The notes under the pieces: model-generated
The model's database searches: none
What the model saw: the letters and a program-made list of their open reading frames with translations, nothing else
Told to the model about the DNA's origin: nothing
Program-made: the position numbers and the translations under genes
Part shown: positions 61,838-64,000 of the stretch, piece by piece
How the letters are laid out: every line of letters starts with the position of its first letter
Position numbering within the stretch: the stretch's first letter is position 1
NCBI GenBank assembly: GCA_031546845.1
Contig: JAVBJT010000024.1
Span: 1 to 64,000 of the forward strand
Direction of reading: 5' to 3'
From: Azoarcus sp031546845
GTDB lineage: Bacteria > Pseudomonadota > Gammaproteobacteria > Burkholderiales > Rhodocyclaceae
Length of the DNA: 64,000 nucleotides

Positions 61838-62449
61838 TCAGGCGGCTTCGCCGGCCTCGCCTTCGCTTTCCTCGGAGGCGCCGGCCTTGGTTTGCTGCGC
61901 CGAGGCGATAACGGGGTCGCCTTCGCCGTGATGCACCACTTCGACGCCCTTCGGCAGTTGCAGTTGAGAAATGTGGACCGATTGGCCGACTTCGAGCGCG
62001 GCGAGGTCGACTTCGATGAACGCGGGCAGGTCGGCCGGCAAGCAGGCGATGTCGATTTCGTTCATGACGTGGGCAATGATGCTGCCGCCGAGTTTGACGG
62101 CGGGGCAGTTTTCACCGTTGATGAAGTGCAGCGGCACTTTCAGGTGCATCTTCTGCTTGGCGTCGATGCGCTGGAAGTCGATGTGCAGCACTTGCGGCTT
62201 GTACGGGTGCCATTGCGTGTCGCGCAGAATCACGGCTTCCTTGGCGCCATCGAGGTCGATGGTGAGCACGGAGGCGTGGAAGGCTTCCTTTTTCAGCAGG
62301 TGGAAAAGGTCGTTGTGATCCAGGCTGATCGGGCGGGCATCCTTGTCGGAACCGTAGATGATGCCCGGCAAGCGCCCAGCGCGACGCAGGCGGCGGCTCG
62401 CACTCGATCCCTGCTCTTCGCGCTTGGTGGCTTTGAATTCGATTTGCAT
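61838..62449 (-). CDS. rplY: 50S ribosomal protein L25 (Ctc-type)
   Basis: 203 residues: an N-terminal 5S rRNA-binding L25 domain (~1-95, EFKATKREEQGSSASRRLRR) plus the C-terminal Ctc beta domain, which makes it the long form found in Betaproteobacteria. It ends in an acidic SEESEGEAGEAA-like tail. A terminator separates it from prs upstream, so part of its transcription may come from read-through or its own promoter. Confidence 0.95.
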   Translation of the reverse strand: MQIEFKATKREEQGSSASRRLRRAGRLPGIIYGSDKDARPISLDHNDLFHLLKKEAFHASVLTIDLDGAKEAVILRDTQWHPYKPQVLHIDFQRIDAKQKMHLKVPLHFINGENCPAVKLGGSIIAHVMNEIDIACLPADLPAFIEVDLAALEVGQSVHISQLQLPKGVEVVHHGEGDPVIASAQQTKAGASEESEGEAGEAA

Positions 62450-62495
62450 TACTTCTCTCCAGTTGTGAAAACTCTGCCCGCGACCAGACAGAGAT

Positions 62496-62522
62496 GAAAA
62501 ACCCGCGGCAGGGCCGCGGGCA
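62496..62522 (-). terminator. Intrinsic terminator between prs and rplY
   Basis: An 8-bp perfect GC stem (62502-62509 with 62513-62520) with a three-base loop, followed on the minus strand by a T-run. It lies just after the prs stop and before rplY, so it would reduce read-through into rplY-pth-ychF. Confidence 0.85.
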
Positions 62523-62528
62523 AAAGCT

Positions 62529-63485
62529 TTATTCCATGAACAGCGAGGATACGGATTCCTCGTTGCTAATGCGCAGAATGGTGTCGGCCAGCAGCGAGGC
62601 GACCGAAATCTGCCGGATGCGTGGCGAGGCCTTGGCGTCGTCGCGCAGCGGGATGGTGTCGGTAACGACGAGCTCGTCGAGCGCGGAATCGGCCAAGCGG
62701 TCCACCGCGCCGCCGGATAGAACCGGATGGGTACAGTAGGCGAGCACGCGCTTGGCGCCGTGTCCTTTCAACGCGACGGCGGCTTTGCACAGCGTGCCGG
62801 CGGTATCGACGATGTCGTCCATGATGACGCAGGTGCGCCCTTCGACTTCGCCGATGATGTTCATGACTTCGGACACATTGGCTTTGGGCCGGCGTTTGTC
62901 GATGATCGCCAGATCGCATTCCAGGCGCTTGGCGAAGGCGCGGGCGCGAACCACGCCGCCGACGTCGGGCGAGACGACCATGAGGTTGTCGTATTTCTGC
63001 TGGTCGAGATCGGCGAGCAGCACCGGCGCGGCGTAGACGTTATCGACGGGAATGTCGAAAAAGCCTTGAATCTGGTCGGCGTGCAAATCCATCGTCAGCA
63101 GCCGCTGCACGCCCACCGCCTGCAGCATGTTGGCGACGACCTTGGCGGTAATGGGTACGCGGGCCGAGCGCGGCCGACGGTCCTGACGCGCATAGCCGAA
63201 ATAGGGCAGCGCGGCGGTGATGCGTCCGGCCGAGGCGCGCTTGAGCGCGTCGACCAGGATCAGCAACTCCATCAGATTTTCGTTGGTGGGCGAGCACGTT
63301 GGCTGAAGGATGAAGACATCCTTTCCGCGCACGTTTTCAAGCAGCTCGACGTTGACTTCGCCGTCGGAAAAGCAACCCACCGTTGCCGATCCGAGAGAGA
63401 TACCCAGTCTGCGCACTACGTCCGCCGCGAGCTTGGGATTGGCGTTGCCGGTGAAGACCATCAGGCTGCCGCTGGGCATGGCCAT
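62529..63485 (-). CDS. prs: Ribose-phosphate pyrophosphokinase
   Basis: 318 residues. It makes PRPP from ribose 5-phosphate and ATP. FSDGEVNVELLENVRGKDVF, the ATP-binding region QDRRPRSARVPITAKVVANM, and the PRPP loop VIMDDIVDTAGTLCKAA are all present. The start is the ATG at 63485 with TCGGAGT upstream. Length is that of class I PRPP synthases. Confidence 0.97.
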   Translation of the reverse strand: MAMPSGSLMVFTGNANPKLAADVVRRLGISLGSATVGCFSDGEVNVELLENVRGKDVFILQPTCSPTNENLMELLILVDALKRASAGRITAALPYFGYARQDRRPRSARVPITAKVVANMLQAVGVQRLLTMDLHADQIQGFFDIPVDNVYAAPVLLADLDQQKYDNLMVVSPDVGGVVRARAFAKRLECDLAIIDKRRPKANVSEVMNIIGEVEGRTCVIMDDIVDTAGTLCKAAVALKGHGAKRVLAYCTHPVLSGGAVDRLADSALDELVVTDTIPLRDDAKASPRIRQISVASLLADTILRISNEESVSSLFME

Positions 63486-63514
63486 ACTCCGATACCGATA
63501 AAAACAAGATAGAT

Positions 63515-63552
63515 CAAAAAAACAACGGGCAAGCCCCCTGGCCTGCCCGTTG
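63515..63552 (-). terminator. Intrinsic terminator after tRNA-Gln
   Basis: A 9-bp perfect stem (63523-63531 with 63544-63552), followed on the minus strand by a run of seven T (63516-63522). It lies directly after the 3' end of the tRNA-Gln gene and before the prs promoter, so prs needs its own promoter between 63486 and 63515. Confidence 0.9.
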
Positions 63553-63557
63553 TGTGT

Positions 63558-63634
63558 TGGCTGGGGAGGAAGGATTCGAACCCTCGAATGCCGGAATCAA
63601 AATCCGGTGCCTTAACCGACTTGGCGACTCCCCA
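63558..63634 (-). tRNA. tRNA-Gln (anticodon UUG)
   Basis: 77 bases with encoded CCA. The 7-bp acceptor stem starts TGGGGAG, the anticodon loop is TTTTGAT with anticodon TTG, and the T-loop GTTCGAA is present. It lies between ispE and prs, as in many Betaproteobacteria. Confidence 0.98.
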
Positions 63635-63662
63635 AAATAAACTTTTCGCCCGTGACCGATGC

Positions 63663-64000
63663 TTACGCCGTCCATTCGTACAACGGGTGCCGTTCCAAAC
63701 TGCGCGCCCGCCATACTTGCCACTGCGCTGGACAATTCGTGACGATGCGTTCTGCTTCGTCCGCCGACGCGACTTCTGCATAGATGCATGCGCCAGATCC
63801 AGTCATTCGTGCCGGAGCATAGTGCGCCAGCCAGTCGATCACTACCCCTACTTCTGGATAACGGCTGCAAGCCACTGCTTGCAAATCGTTACGGGTAGGG
63901 GCTATTGCGAAGTCCGTTATTTTGATGGGGGCGCTGTCCCGCGTCAACTCCTTCGCGCGGAAAATCTCCGCGGTCGGAATCTGAACACCTGGGGCGATGA
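63663..64000 (-). CDS. ispE: 4-diphosphocytidyl-2-C-methyl-D-erythritol kinase, C-terminal part
   Basis: The last 112 residues of a GHMP kinase in the MEP isoprenoid pathway; the gene runs off the right edge. IPTAEIFRAKELTRDSAPIK matches the region before the third GHMP motif, which is seen as MTGSGACIYAEV (glycine-rich, substrate/phosphate loop). The frame continues upstream past 63947 without a start, so the complete gene extends outside. It lies upstream of tRNA-Gln and prs. Confidence 0.93.
   Translation of the reverse strand, partial: IAPGVQIPTAEIFRAKELTRDSAPIKITDFAIAPTRNDLQAVACSRYPEVGVVIDWLAHYAPARMTGSGACIYAEVASADEAERIVTNCPAQWQVWRARSLERHPLYEWTA

Overview
The window is a 64-kb piece of a GC-rich betaproteobacterial chromosome, probably from the Rhodocyclales/Burkholderiales-like part of that class. 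This rests on gene order and family choice: a phasin at the left edge, alpha/beta-type glycyl-tRNA synthetase followed by gmhB and plsC, a YbgC-TolQRAB-Pal-CpoB operon followed by queE/queC, and the ychF-pth-rplY-prs-tRNA-Gln-ispE block. Most of it is housekeeping and cell-envelope biology. No phage, complete insertion sequence, CRISPR array or rRNA operon is visible.

Layout. 1-4.7 kb: phasin end, plsC, gmhB, glyS, glyQ. 5-8 kb: a YiiX-like papain-fold hydrolase and a membrane-anchored beta-propeller protein. 8-13.2 kb: a TerC/CBS/CorC protein, an ABC ATPase without a partner permease, a GST, an alpha/beta hydrolase, a low-GC exported protein and a 2Fe-2S ferredoxin. 13.2-29.3 kb: a cell-wall block with VanZ, a VanY-like M15 peptidase, a lipoprotein, PBP1C (pbpC), an alpha-2-macroglobulin, a membrane-anchored NagZ-like GH3 enzyme and CreD-CreC-CreB. 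29.6-32.5 kb: CstA, its small partner with a duplicated motif, an orphan PilG-like regulator and a decayed rubredoxin gene. 32.9-37 kb: a methionine-rich periplasmic MXKDX protein, a molybdopterin oxidoreductase, a cytochrome b and a divergent two-component system. 37.1-49.4 kb: waaA, a UDP-sugar epimerase, GtrA, an outer-membrane efflux protein, pcm, an RND pump, a WxcM-like bifunctional sugar enzyme, a GNAT enzyme and an AEC transporter. 49.4-52.6 kb: hslVU and a two-STAS protein. 53-60 kb: Tol-Pal, queE/queC, tRNA-Lys. 60-64 kb: ychF, pth, rplY, prs, tRNA-Gln, ispE.

Most interesting points. (1) Three TTCAY half-sites at an exact 11-bp period lie upstream of creD, matching the CreB cre-tag, and a perfect 11-bp inverted repeat pairs with creD's Shine-Dalgarno sequence; this suggests two-level control of creD and the periplasmic NagZ-like gene behind it. 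(2) Decayed copies of the pbpC 3' end occur at about 940-bp intervals, each next to a foreign-looking low-GC gene, as if genes had been added repeatedly at the pbpC tail. (3) The MXKDX/molybdopterin-oxidoreductase/cytochrome-b cluster resembles the MrpX-YedY1-YedZ1 hypochlorite-scavenging system of Azospira, but here it sits beside a two-component system. (4) A rubredoxin pseudogene (frameshift plus lost Cys ligand) beside a lone PilG-like regulator appears to be a remnant of a type IV pilus chemosensory locus.
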